A stretch of DNA of 64,000 nucleotides from positions 2,542,001 to 2,606,000 of the forward strand of contig NZ_CP017774.1 in the NCBI RefSeq assembly GCF_001857965.1, given 5' to 3'. Each line of letters starts with the position of its first letter. The first letter of the stretch is position 1. The notes beneath the pieces were generated by a model, which saw nothing but the letters and a program-made list of their open reading frames with translations, did not search any database and was not told the DNA's origin. Source of the DNA: Flavobacterium commune (GTDB taxonomy: Bacteria; Bacteroidota; Bacteroidia; Flavobacteriales; Flavobacteriaceae). A program made the position numbers and the translations under genes. This document shows, one piece after another, positions 1 through 7,868 of the stretch.

Positions 1-475
1 GTTCGTTCAAACGACTCAAATAATCGATAGAAATAGAGTTTTCGTATTCGCGTCCGCGTTTGTGGATTTGTCCCACTAAATTCGGAATTGAACTTCTTAG
101 GTAAATTAATAAATCGGGAGCTTTAACCGTAGATTCCATCAATTCAAAAAGGGTAGCATAATTTTGAAAATCACGATTGGTCATCAATCCCATGGCGTGA
201 AGGTTAGGGGCAAAAATATGAGCATCTTCATAAATGGTTCTGTCCTGAATTACTTTTTTTCCGCTTTCGCGAATTTGCATAACCTGGCGGAAACGACTGT
301 TCAAGAAATAAATTTGAAGATTGAAAGACCAACGCTCCATTTGGTGATAAAAATCATCCAGATACGGATTGTCAACTACGTCTTCGTAATGAGGTTCCCA
401 TTTAAAATGTTTGGATAGTAAAGCGGTTAATGTTGTTTTTCCTGAGCCTATATTTCCTGCTACTGCTATGTGCAT
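1..475 (-). CDS. Deoxynucleoside kinase, 3' end cut by window edge
   Basis: Translating the minus strand from the ATG at 475 gives an open frame that runs off the left edge after about 158 codons. It opens with a P-loop (AVAGNIGSGKTTL, about residues 4-16). It continues with the family pattern of a dNK/dGK-type deoxynucleoside kinase: an EDVVDNPYLDDFY segment, then an ERW, then QDRTIYEDAHIF with the catalytic-loop DR. Such enzymes phosphorylate deoxynucleosides in the cytoplasm for salvage. The lid region and C-terminus are missing because the window ends. The gene is the last in its visible direction, followed upstream by a spacer and the terminator of the TonB receptor gene. Confidence 0.85.
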   Translation of the reverse strand, partial: MHIAVAGNIGSGKTTLTALLSKHFKWEPHYEDVVDNPYLDDFYHQMERWSFNLQIYFLNSRFRQVMQIRESGKKVIQDRTIYEDAHIFAPNLHAMGLMTNRDFQNYATLFELMESTVKAPDLLIYLRSSIPNLVGQIHKRGREYENSISIDYLSRLNE

Positions 476-619
476 TATGATGTTACAGTTTTATGATTTG
501 TATTTTACTAAAGATGTAAAAATAGAAAAAAAATAGTCTTTATTGTAAGTGATTTGAATGATTTTAAATTTTGTTTGAACTGCTGTTTTTTTGCGTTTTC
601 TAATATTGGATTAAATAAA

Positions 620-653
620 GAAGCCGCCTCAATACAATTTTTGAGACGGCTTC
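620..653 (-). terminator. Intrinsic terminator of the TonB receptor gene
   Basis: A 13-bp inverted repeat (GAAGCCGCCTCAA / TTGAGACGGCTTC, one mismatch) sits about 20 bp beyond the receptor stop codon and is followed on the minus strand by a T-rich run. Confidence 0.75.
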
Positions 654-674
654 CTTTAGTTAGAAAATTGAATT

Positions 675-3224
675 TTATAGCGAATATTTCAATGTAATTC
701 CATACGTTCTCTGATCTCCTAATACTCCGGCATAGTGACCGGCATTACCACCGGCAGGTAATAATTGTTCAAAATAATCTTTATTTAAAAGGTTGCGTCC
801 CCAGAAGTTGATTGATAAACCTTCAGTAGCTCTAAATCCTAAACGACCATTAAAGATTGCATAGCCGTCAACAACCAAGTATTTTGAGGCCGATGGACTT
901 GAAGAAAATTCTGAACGGGCATAAGAATCTACAGCTACAAAGAATTTACCTAAATTTCCAAAGAATTTTGCATCTGTTGTGTATTCACCACCTAAACTTC
1001 CGGCCCATTTTGAAACTCCTGGTAAACTGCTTCCTGAAACATCTTTAAAAGATACTGAAGATCCTGTTTCTTCTAATGGTAGTGGTGCATTTGTAAATTT
1101 AATGTATTTTCCATCCGTATAAGTTGCAGCTCCATTTATAGTAAAATTTTTGTTGATAACAAAACTGGCATCCAATTCGGCACCTCTTACACGTACTTTA
1201 TCAGCATTGGCTAAATAACCACGATTGACACCTAATTCAGCAGCCTGAACATTAGTTTGGTAATCCGTAATATCGGTATTAAAGAAAGTTAGGTTCAAGA
1301 TAGTATTATTAAATGGAGATGTTTTAACACCTGCTTCGTAGTGCTGTACTTTTTCGGGTTTGATTACTGCCAAATCAAGAGCTGGTTGACCGGAAACAGT
1401 TGGAAGTCCGGCAACATTTACCCCAACAGGCTTGTAGCTTTTTGCATAAGTTGCGTAAGCATTAATTCGGTCAGATGCCTTGAAAGATAGCGTTAAGTTT
1501 CCTGAAAAGTCAGTTGCATCCGTGTTTTTGCTAAAACTTTGGTCAGTATAAACTAATCTTTTTAGAGCGATTAATTCAGGATCTGTCGTTTGTAAACCTC
1601 CGTAAGTGGCACGGTCGTAATCGGCATCCTTTTTATCATAATTGTATCTTAAACCTGGTAAAATATGTAATTTATCAGTAATAGCCCAGTCTAATTGACC
1701 AAATACAGCAGCACTAACTGAATGGATACCTGCATTTGTTCTTATACCATATCCTTCAAAAAGACCTGGTGTTTGCCATTTGGTGCTAGTAGTACTTTGA
1801 GAGAAACGCCATTGTGCACTTCCTGATTCTTCTGTTCCATATGTATTAACTTCCTGGTCAATAAAGAATATTCCTCCAACTCCCGATAATTTTGGGCTGA
1901 TTTCTCCAGCATAACGCACTTCTTGGGTGAATTGCTCATGTCTGTTTGGATTTTGTGATTTTGCTAAAACTTGTAATCCTGTAAAATCCCTGTCATTTGA
2001 CGGATCCCAAGTTGAAAAGCGCCAGGCTGTTGTTGAGGTAAGTGTTCCTCCTCCAATTTTTGTATCAACATTAAGCGAAATACCTCCTATGTCTTGTCCG
2101 GAACGCCATGGAGTATCATGGTCAATTTTACGATCAAAAGGATTTGTGCTTGGAAGGGTATAATTTAAATCGGCAATAATTTGATTGAATTGACGGTATG
2201 CAGCTCTTTGAGTTGGAGCAACACCGGCAAGAACCTGTGCATATCCATCAGGACGTTGTGTGGTGATGTCTGCAGCTAATGTAATATTAGTATTTTCTGT
2301 AGGGGTAAAAAGTAACTGACCTCTGATTCCCTGATTGTTTAATGTATTTGTTGCTTTTCCTGTTGCCACATTTTCAATTAAACCATCACGTTGTGTTCCT
2401 GAAAAAGAAATACGTCCTGCAATTTTTTTTGCAATTGCTCCTGTAATAGATGCTTTGGCTTGCAGGAAAGAATAATTTCCATAGCTTACTTCAAAGTCAG
2501 CAGCAGGAGTAAAACTTGGCTTTCTGGTTGTAATATTAAAGGCACCTGAAGTGGTGTTTTTTCCAAATAACGTTCCTTGCGGTCCGCGTAGTACTTCTAT
2601 TTGACTTACATCAATAAAATCTAAAGTTGTAATTGCAGGGCGGGCATAATAGACACCATCAATATAGAAACCAACACCCGGATCAATACCATCATTAGTA
2701 AGACCAAAAGGAGAACCTAAACTACGAATGTTAATTCCTGTGTTTCTTGGGTTTGATGAGTAAAGCTGAACAGATGGAATCAATTCTTTAATTCTGTTTA
2801 CATTAAAGGCACCTGCCTGTTCTGCTTGTTTTCCGCTAACTACTGAAATTGGAATAGGTACGTTTTGTGCTTTTTCAATTCTTCTTCGAGATGAGATAAC
2901 AACTTCAACAAGTTCGTTTTCTTCAGAAAGTTTTATTGTTAATGGAGCTGTTTGATTTTCAGTAATAGTTATTTCTTCCGTTTTGTATCCTACATATTGT
3001 ATTAATAGGGAAAAAGAAGTCTTGTCTTTTGTGTCAATCGAAAAATTTCCGTTTGCATCTGTGGTCGTGTTGTATTTAGTTCCTTTCAGGATAACATTTG
3101 CACCTGGTAGAGATTGGTCCTGACTGTTTTTTACGTTTCCTTTTAAAGTATTCTGTGCATTTGAAACTGAAAAGAATAATAGTAATGTGATTATTGTGAT
3201 TGATTTTGTATAAATTGTTTTCAT
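675..3224 (-). CDS. TonB-dependent outer-membrane receptor
   Basis: An 849-residue outer-membrane receptor. Residues 1-23 form a Sec signal peptide ending in SNAQ. Residues about 25-110 are a carboxypeptidase-like beta-sandwich typical of Bacteroidota receptors (GNVKNSQDQSLPGANVILKG). The plug follows (about 115-230, with IEVLRGPQGTLFGKNTTSG), then a 22-strand-type barrel ending in a final Leu after the aromatic-rich last strand. The overall build is like siderophore or vitamin receptors rather than SusC, and no SusD-like lipoprotein gene is adjacent. An Rrf2 regulator gene lies just upstream in the same orientation, with a promoter between them, so control by that regulator is plausible. The substrate cannot be read from sequence. 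Confidence 0.93.
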   Translation of the reverse strand: MKTIYTKSITIITLLLFFSVSNAQNTLKGNVKNSQDQSLPGANVILKGTKYNTTTDANGNFSIDTKDKTSFSLLIQYVGYKTEEITITENQTAPLTIKLSEENELVEVVISSRRRIEKAQNVPIPISVVSGKQAEQAGAFNVNRIKELIPSVQLYSSNPRNTGINIRSLGSPFGLTNDGIDPGVGFYIDGVYYARPAITTLDFIDVSQIEVLRGPQGTLFGKNTTSGAFNITTRKPSFTPAADFEVSYGNYSFLQAKASITGAIAKKIAGRISFSGTQRDGLIENVATGKATNTLNNQGIRGQLLFTPTENTNITLAADITTQRPDGYAQVLAGVAPTQRAAYRQFNQIIADLNYTLPSTNPFDRKIDHDTPWRSGQDIGGISLNVDTKIGGGTLTSTTAWRFSTWDPSNDRDFTGLQVLAKSQNPNRHEQFTQEVRYAGEISPKLSGVGGIFFIDQEVNTYGTEESGSAQWRFSQSTTSTKWQTPGLFEGYGIRTNAGIHSVSAAVFGQLDWAITDKLHILPGLRYNYDKKDADYDRATYGGLQTTDPELIALKRLVYTDQSFSKNTDATDFSGNLTLSFKASDRINAYATYAKSYKPVGVNVAGLPTVSGQPALDLAVIKPEKVQHYEAGVKTSPFNNTILNLTFFNTDITDYQTNVQAAELGVNRGYLANADKVRVRGAELDASFVINKNFTINGAATYTDGKYIKFTNAPLPLEETGSSVSFKDVSGSSLPGVSKWAGSLGGEYTTDAKFFGNLGKFFVAVDSYARSEFSSSPSASKYLVVDGYAIFNGRLGFRATEGLSINFWGRNLLNKDYFEQLLPAGGNAGHYAGVLGDQRTYGITLKYSL

Positions 3225-3249
3225 GTTTAGTATTTATGTATGTTATATG

Positions 3250-3473
3250 TAATTAGTAGAATTTAAAAATAAATTTTTTTAACTAACACATACACATTAT
3301 AATAGCTATGGTTGTATTGCTGTTTAGAGTTTTGTTTTCTTTTGAATAATTTTCCGAAAAAATAAATTTTGTTCGTTGCCTTTTCATAAGTTTCATTTTT
3401 AGGTTTTTATATATGATTTTAATTCTGGGGCAAATGTATATAATTAATTCTATATAATTAGTAGAAATTAAAA
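3250..3473 (-). promoter_or_regulatory. Receptor promoter with two copies of a 19-bp direct repeat
   Basis: A canonical -7 box TACATTTG (minus strand, 3431-3438) would start a transcript near 3424. Two near-identical 19-bp copies of TAATTAGTAGAAWTTAAAA (plus-strand reading) lie at 3455-3473, around the -33/-40 region, and at 3250-3268, just before the receptor ATG (18 of 19 identical). They are candidate binding sites for the neighbouring Rrf2 protein. That link is inferred from proximity and repetition only. Confidence 0.5.
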
Positions 3474-3482
3474 TATATTTTT

Positions 3483-3896
3483 TTATTTTTTTACTAATGA
3501 GGTTATCGTAATGCCTTGCATTGCTTTTAAAGTTTCTTCCCTAATAGTGATTAATCCGTGTCGTAGCAGGCATTCCGACTCGTCTTTGCAATCTAAACAA
3601 CGCTCGTAAAAATTGATAGAAGCACAAGGTAGTAAAGCAATAGCACCGTCAAATAATCGGTGAATATCAGCTAGTGTAATTTCGTTTCCTGATTTTAAAA
3701 GGTAATATCCGCCAAATTTCCCTTGCTTACTGCCTACTAAATGCCCACGTTTTAAGTCTAAAAGAATTTGTTCTAAAAACTTTTTAGGAATATTAGCTGC
3801 TTCAGCTATATCAGTGGTTTTAGAAATATGATTGACATCTTGTTGCGCTAAATAGAGTAGGGCTTTAAGTGCGTATTTGGTTTTTTGTGAAAGCAT
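3483..3896 (-). CDS. Rrf2-family transcriptional regulator with four C-terminal cysteines
   Basis: A 137-residue Rrf2-type winged-helix protein. The N-terminal helix-turn-helix has the family phrases SQKTKYALKALLYLA and IPKKFLEQILLDLKRGHLVGS, followed by the wing GKFGGYYL. The effector region carries Cys91, Cys100, Cys103 and Cys109 (LPCASINFYERCLDCKDESEC). That is one more cysteine than the three-Cys IscR/NsrR pattern, so it may bind a cluster or sense thiol/sulfur status. It precedes the TonB receptor gene, and direct repeats occur in the spacer between them. Its own promoter was not resolved. Confidence 0.88.
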   Translation of the reverse strand: MLSQKTKYALKALLYLAQQDVNHISKTTDIAEAANIPKKFLEQILLDLKRGHLVGSKQGKFGGYYLLKSGNEITLADIHRLFDGAIALLPCASINFYERCLDCKDESECLLRHGLITIREETLKAMQGITITSLVKK

Positions 3897-4042
3897 TTGT
3901 GTGGGTTATCTTATGTGGTTCAGATAAATTCAGGATAAAGATAAATAATTTTATAAAGGAGTCAAGGAATTTTTAAAATAAATAAACCATTAGCTGTAGC
4001 CAATGGTTTATTATGATTGTGTTTGAATAAAAAATTATGGCT

Positions 4043-4057
4043 GTCCGCTAAGCGGAC
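4043..4057. repeat. Short palindrome in a 293-bp gene-free stretch
   Basis: GTCCGCT-A-AGCGGAC is a perfect 7-bp inverted repeat with a one-base centre. It is more GC-rich than its surroundings and resembles the small palindromes found in other spacers of this window. Confidence 0.55.
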
Positions 4058-4074
4058 CAAATGAAAAAATAGGC

Positions 4075-4159
4075 CACAGATGATACTGATTGAACAGATA
4101 AAAACGGATTTTTTTAGTTTTTTGTAAATGATAATCTGCGAAAATCCGTTTCATCTGTG
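4075..4159. repeat. Imperfect inverted repeat of the cacagat/aaatccg family
   Basis: The left arm is CACAGATGA (4075-4083) plus AAAACGGATTTTT (4101-4113). It is mirrored by AAAATCCGTTT and TCATCTGTG at 4141-4159. It lies between the Rrf2 gene and the end of the TPM gene and belongs to the dispersed spacer repeats seen at 17.1, 57.9 and 58.8 kb. It could also end the TPM transcript. Confidence 0.55.
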
Positions 4160-4189
4160 TGCCATTCTCAATGAAAGTTATATAAAAAA

Positions 4190-5035
4190 TTACCAACTTC
4201 CGCTGGAACCGCCGCCAGAGAAACCTCCGCCGCCAAAGCCTCCACCGAAGCCGCCTCCACCAAATCCACCACCAGAAGAACCTCCACCGAAGCCTCCTCC
4301 AAAACCACCGCTATTGCGTCCCAGATTACTCAGGATAATAACATCTAATAAACTGGGACCTCCGCCACCACTATTTCCGGAGTTTCCACTACCGCCACCT
4401 TTGTTTCTGGATGCTAAAATCAAAATAAAAGCAATGATGATGATAAAAGGGAGAAATGGGAAATCTTGTTCTTGTTTGGCTTGTTTTCGAGTGCCTTTGT
4501 ATTTGCCTTTAAAAACATCAAACAAGGCGTCGGTTCCTTTGTTAACTCCGTTGTAATAACTACCGGCTTTGAATTCAGGAATGATGATGTTTCGGATAAT
4601 TTCACCGCCAATTCCGGCCGTCAATCGGTCTTCTAAACCATAACCCGGATTGATGGCAATTTTTCGGTCGTTTTTAGATATTAAGATAATTACGCCATTA
4701 TCGTCTTTTTTAGTTCCTCCAACTCCCCAGGTGTGTCCCCATTTGGTAGCGAGTAAACTAACGTCTTCGCCTTTTAAACTCTCTATTGTAATAACCACAA
4801 TTTGTGTTGTGGTTGTATCAGAATATCGAATGAGTTTTTCTTCTAATTGCGTTTTTTCGTTGGTGCTAAAAAGATTGGCATAGTCATAAACCGAAGTCTG
4901 TAAACTGGGGTCTTTTGGTTTTTCTGGAATTGTAAATTGTGAAAAGATGCAATTGCAGGAAAAAAGTACAGATAGTAAGAGTACAAATTGAAAAATTCCT
5001 TTGGAATTTGAGTTTTTCTGTGTTGGAATTTTCAT
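4190..5035 (-). CDS. TPM-domain membrane protein with Gly-rich tail
   Basis: A 281-residue protein of the TPM (TLP18.3/Psb32/MOLO-1, YgcG) family. An N-terminal signal or anchor segment (about 13-33) is followed by the TPM phosphatase-like fold (about 48-170, with VYDYANLFSTNEK and GHTWGVGGTKKDDNGVI). A second hydrophobic helix follows (about 192-208), then a tail of GGGF/GGSS repeats ending in SSGSW, which is usual for this family. The domain probably faces the periplasm. It is last in a LemA-TPM-TPM set with 3-bp spacing from its neighbour, so it is probably co-translated. Its biochemical role in bacteria is poorly known. Confidence 0.88.
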   Translation of the reverse strand: MKIPTQKNSNSKGIFQFVLLLSVLFSCNCIFSQFTIPEKPKDPSLQTSVYDYANLFSTNEKTQLEEKLIRYSDTTTTQIVVITIESLKGEDVSLLATKWGHTWGVGGTKKDDNGVIILISKNDRKIAINPGYGLEDRLTAGIGGEIIRNIIIPEFKAGSYYNGVNKGTDALFDVFKGKYKGTRKQAKQEQDFPFLPFIIIIAFILILASRNKGGGSGNSGNSGGGGPSLLDVIILSNLGRNSGGFGGGFGGGSSGGGFGGGGFGGGFGGGGFSGGGSSGSW

Positions 5036-5038
5036 TAT

Positions 5039-5476
5039 TTATCCTTTTGAGATTTCGTTAGATAATTCGTTGCTGTCACCTTCCTGCCAAGGGAAATATT
5101 TTTTAAGCTGTTCTCCGGCTCTTAGAATCCCGTCAACAAGTCCTTGTTTGAATTTATGTTGCTTGAATTGAGCAACCATAGCATCACGGGTACAATTCCA
5201 AAAATCGGCTTCAACAACATCGTTGATTCCCTTGTCTCCGCATATCACAAAGTTATGATCGTCAACCGCCAGATAAATTAACACGCCGTTTTTTAATTCG
5301 GTTTCATCCATTTTAAGTTCATGGAAAATTTCCTTCGCACGATCGTAGGTGTCCATAGAAGTTGTTCTTTCAATATGGACTCTAATCTCGCCGGAGGTGT
5401 TTTTTTCAGCTATTCGGATAGCTTCAACAATTTCTTGTTCTTCCTCTTTGGTTAAAAAATCTTCTACTTTTGACAT
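5039..5476 (-). CDS. Short TPM-domain protein without signal peptide
   Basis: A 145-residue TPM-family protein, essentially one domain (EIVEAIRIAEKNTSGEIRVHIE ... LIYLAVDDHNFVICGDKGIND). It has no leader peptide and no transmembrane helix, so it is predicted cytoplasmic, unlike the following paralogue. It lies between lemA and the membrane TPM gene, 3 bp before the latter. The pairing of one soluble and one anchored copy suggests they act together on the envelope. That is an inference from context. Confidence 0.86.
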   Translation of the reverse strand: MSKVEDFLTKEEEQEIVEAIRIAEKNTSGEIRVHIERTTSMDTYDRAKEIFHELKMDETELKNGVLIYLAVDDHNFVICGDKGINDVVEADFWNCTRDAMVAQFKQHKFKQGLVDGILRAGEQLKKYFPWQEGDSNELSNEISKG

Positions 5477-5507
5477 TTGTTTTGTTTTTTTAATACCTAT
5501 TAAAAAG

Positions 5508-5524
5508 CCCCTCCTCTGGAGGGG
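5508..5524. repeat. REP-like GC-rich palindrome between lemA and TPM genes
   Basis: CCCCTCC-TCT-GGAGGGG is a perfect 7-bp hairpin followed by TTGGGGAGG. The phrase resembles a short palindromic repeat common in Bacteroidota genomes (recalled, not searched). It sits inside the operon, 11 bp after the lemA stop, and may stabilise or attenuate the message. Confidence 0.6.
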
Positions 5525-5534
5525 TTGGGGAGGA

Positions 5535-6128
5535 TTAGAATTTTACTTCCACTGGTTTATCAGCACCTTCAACAGCGTTGAAATAGGCTTTTTCTTTGAA
5601 ACCAAAAATTCCAGCAAATAGGGTATTTGGAAACGTTTTGATGTGCGTATTGTATGGTTTTACCGCTTCATTAAAACGAGTACGAGCCGTTAAAATTTGG
5701 TTTTCAGTACTGGCCAATTCGTCTTGTAATTTTAAGAAATTTTGATTGGCTTTCAAATCGGGATATTTTTCTACCGTAATTAATAAACGAGACAAAGAAC
5801 TGCTTAAGCCACTTTGAGCTGAGTTAAACGCTGCTAATTGTTCTGGTGTAATATTAGTTGGGTCAATTGTAGTTTGTGTAGCCTTAGCACGAGCTTCGAT
5901 AACAGCTGTTAAAGTGCTTTTTTCAAAATCAGCAGCTCCTTTAACGGTATTTACTAAGTTTCCTATTAAGTCATTACGTCTTTGATAAGAAGTTTGCACA
6001 TCTCCCCAAGATTGTTCTACATCCTGACCTAGAGTCACTGCAGTGTTGTTAATTCCTTTAACCCAGCTATAACCACCAATAATGATAATTGCTAAAATAA
6101 TCCAAGGTAAAAATTTTTTAAAATCCAT
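5535..6128 (-). CDS. lemA: LemA family protein
   Basis: A 197-residue LemA protein. A single N-terminal membrane helix (about 7-23, LPWIILAIIIIGGYSW) is followed by the alpha-helical bundle with the family signatures QRRNDLIGNLVNTVKGAADFE and LSRLLITVEKYPDLKANQNFL. The length is normal for the family. LemA proteins are anchored in the inner membrane with the bundle outside the cytoplasm in Gram-negative bacteria. The gene leads a lemA-TPM-TPM operon, an arrangement seen in many Bacteroidota. The molecular function is not established. Confidence 0.93.
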   Translation of the reverse strand: MDFKKFLPWIILAIIIIGGYSWVKGINNTAVTLGQDVEQSWGDVQTSYQRRNDLIGNLVNTVKGAADFEKSTLTAVIEARAKATQTTIDPTNITPEQLAAFNSAQSGLSSSLSRLLITVEKYPDLKANQNFLKLQDELASTENQILTARTRFNEAVKPYNTHIKTFPNTLFAGIFGFKEKAYFNAVEGADKPVEVKF

Positions 6129-6189
6129 GTTTCTGTTTAATTTAAAGTTTAATATTTATTGTTTTTATTTATTTCAAAATTGATATTGA

Positions 6190-6522
6190 CTAAAGCTCAT
6201 TTTTAATATTAGTCAGCTGTACTTTGATTGCTTCCAGTTTACTGATGATTTCAAATTTGTCTAGCGTTTTTTTCTGACCTTCTTTCAAATGGGTTTTAGC
6301 TCCTTCTAGCGTGAATCCTCTTTCTTTAACCAAATGGTAAATTAATTGGAGATTTTTGATGTCTTCAGGAGTAAACATTCTATTGCCTTTAGCATTCTTT
6401 TTGGGTTTGAGAATGTCAAATTCGCTATCCCAAAAACGAATAAGAGATGCATTGACGTCAAAGGCTTTCGCCACCTCGCCGATGCTGTAATATCTTTTGC
6501 CGGGTTGTAATTCTATGTGCAT
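6190..6522 (-). CDS. MerR-family transcriptional regulator
   Basis: A 110-residue protein with an N-terminal MerR winged helix (YYSIGEVAKAFDVNASLIRFWDSEFDIL about 10-37, then NRMFTPEDIKNL). A short coiled-coil dimerisation helix fills the rest. There is no effector-binding domain, so the signal it senses is not evident. It lies 61 bp upstream of lemA and downstream of the M23 peptidase gene, all on the same strand. Bacteroidota genomes often keep this small MerR next to an M23 peptidase gene. Confidence 0.9.
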   Translation of the reverse strand: MHIELQPGKRYYSIGEVAKAFDVNASLIRFWDSEFDILKPKKNAKGNRMFTPEDIKNLQLIYHLVKERGFTLEGAKTHLKEGQKKTLDKFEIISKLEAIKVQLTNIKNEL

Positions 6523-6670
6523 TTTTGTTATTTTTTTAGTCCGTAGTTACTAGTCCTTAGTTCCCAGTCTTTTTTTTATATTGTTTTTATCATCTATTAT
6601 TAATTATGGTATCTAAATTTTCAATTACTTGTTACTAATCACTATAGGATCAGATACTAAGTACTAAAAA

Positions 6671-7648
6671 CTAATCCAGCGATTGGTTTTCCTGGTTGGC
6701 CAATTTTGAAATGGCAACGTATTCCACTGCCGAAATATTGCCATAATAAAAATTAAGCGGATTCACCACCCGACCGTCTTTGTGAACTTCATAATGCAAA
6801 TGTGGTGCTTCGGATCTTCCTGTGCTTCCTACTAATCCAATAATGTCCCCACGTTTTACTCTTTGTCCCCTTTGACATTTGTATTTGCTCAAATGGGCAT
6901 ATAAGGTTTCGTATCCATAACCATGTCTGATAACAATATGGTTTCCATATCCCGAAGCGGTATTGTCGGCCCGTGCAATGACCCCATCTCCGGTGGCGAA
7001 TATAGGAGTACCCTGTTTAGCTGTAAAATCCATGCCTTTGTGCATTTTTCTAGCTTTGGTAAAAGGATCAGTGCGATAACCAAAACCGGAAGCCATGTGT
7101 TTTAAATTTTCATTTCTAACCGGCTGAATGGCCGGAATAGCGGCCAGTAATTTGTTTTTCTCTTTGGCTAATTTTAAAATATAATCTAATGATTGCGATT
7201 GAATTACGAGCTCTTTTGTTAAAATATCGACTCTTTTAGTGGTTTGTAAAACCAGTTGGCTGTTGTTGTATCCCTGAAGCGCTTTGTACTTATTTGCACC
7301 CTTGTAGCCTGCTTTTCTTTCTTCTTCAGGAATGGGCGCTGTATTAAAATAAGTGCGATACAGGTTGTTGTCACGCTCTTCAATAGCTTCCACTACATTG
7401 TCCAGTTGATCTATTTTTTTATTCAAAAAAGCATAGTTTAATTTTAAATTTTCAATTTCCCGAATCAAAAGACGGTCTTTTGGAGTGTCAAAATAAGGGG
7501 TGTTTAACAAAACTACAAAACTGATAAAACCAAATAAAGCGGAAGCCAACAAAAATAAGGCTACAAAGCCAAATTTTGTTCTTTTTTTGACTTTGATTTT
7601 GCGATAAGCCAGATTTTCAGAATCGTAATAATATTTTACTTTCGCCAT
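6671..7648 (-). CDS. M23-family peptidoglycan endopeptidase, membrane anchored
   Basis: A 325-residue protein. A transmembrane helix at about 27-49 anchors it in the inner membrane, followed by a coiled-coil stretch (about 60-180). The C-terminal M23 (lysostaphin-type) domain at about 190-300 carries the metal ligands in HKGMDF, a following Asp, and HLHYE. All expected zinc ligands (H...D...HxH) are present, so it is probably active on peptide cross-links in the cell wall rather than a degenerate EnvC/NlpD type. It is divergent from alaS. The spacer to the MerR gene is low-complexity. Confidence 0.93.
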   Translation of the reverse strand: MAKVKYYYDSENLAYRKIKVKKRTKFGFVALFLLASALFGFISFVVLLNTPYFDTPKDRLLIREIENLKLNYAFLNKKIDQLDNVVEAIEERDNNLYRTYFNTAPIPEEERKAGYKGANKYKALQGYNNSQLVLQTTKRVDILTKELVIQSQSLDYILKLAKEKNKLLAAIPAIQPVRNENLKHMASGFGYRTDPFTKARKMHKGMDFTAKQGTPIFATGDGVIARADNTASGYGNHIVIRHGYGYETLYAHLSKYKCQRGQRVKRGDIIGLVGSTGRSEAPHLHYEVHKDGRVVNPLNFYYGNISAVEYVAISKLANQENQSLD

Positions 7649-7662
7649 ATTTTAAAATACCC

Positions 7663-7670
7663 TATTTTTG
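7663..7670 (+). promoter_or_regulatory. Candidate -7 box for alaS
   Basis: TATTTTTG followed by CA fits the Bacteroidota TAnnTTTG box and would give a 5' leader of about 190 nt. No T-box-like element was recognised in the leader. The -33 element is weak. Confidence 0.4.
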
Positions 7671-7828
7671 CACCTCTAAAAAAGCACATTGCAACAAATT
7701 TAATAAATGTTTTAGTTGTTCCGCCCTTTTTTTAGTATTAAATATAACATAAAATTGATTGACAAAATTTAAAAATTCAAGGATTTAAAAATTGTTGAAT
7801 TTAGGAGTTTTACAAAAAATAAATAAAA

Positions 7829-7855
7829 ACTTTGTGCCTTAGCGCCTTAGTGGCA
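7829..7855 (+). repeat. 27-nt dispersed repeat, copy 1 (before alaS)
   Basis: Copy of the motif ACTTTGTGYCTTAGCG plus NCTTMGTGGCA. Two further copies of exactly 27 nt occur at 57012-57038 and 58879-58905. This copy ends 13 bp before the alaS start codon and is therefore in the 5' leader. Confidence 0.6.
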
Positions 7856-7868
7856 AAAAAATATAAAA

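Noticed and set aside
164..418. 84-codon plus-strand frame at the left edge
   Set aside because: It lies opposite the deoxynucleoside kinase gene, whose P-loop and other motifs are unmistakable on the minus strand.
4128..4556. Proline-rich 142-codon frame on the plus strand
   Set aside because: It is the antisense shadow of the Gly-rich tail of the TPM protein; GGN codons read as CCN on the other strand.
7671..7868. T-box or attenuator leader for alaS
   Set aside because: The 190-nt leader has no terminator hairpin before the ATG and no Ala-rich short frame; the only small frame found is two codons long.
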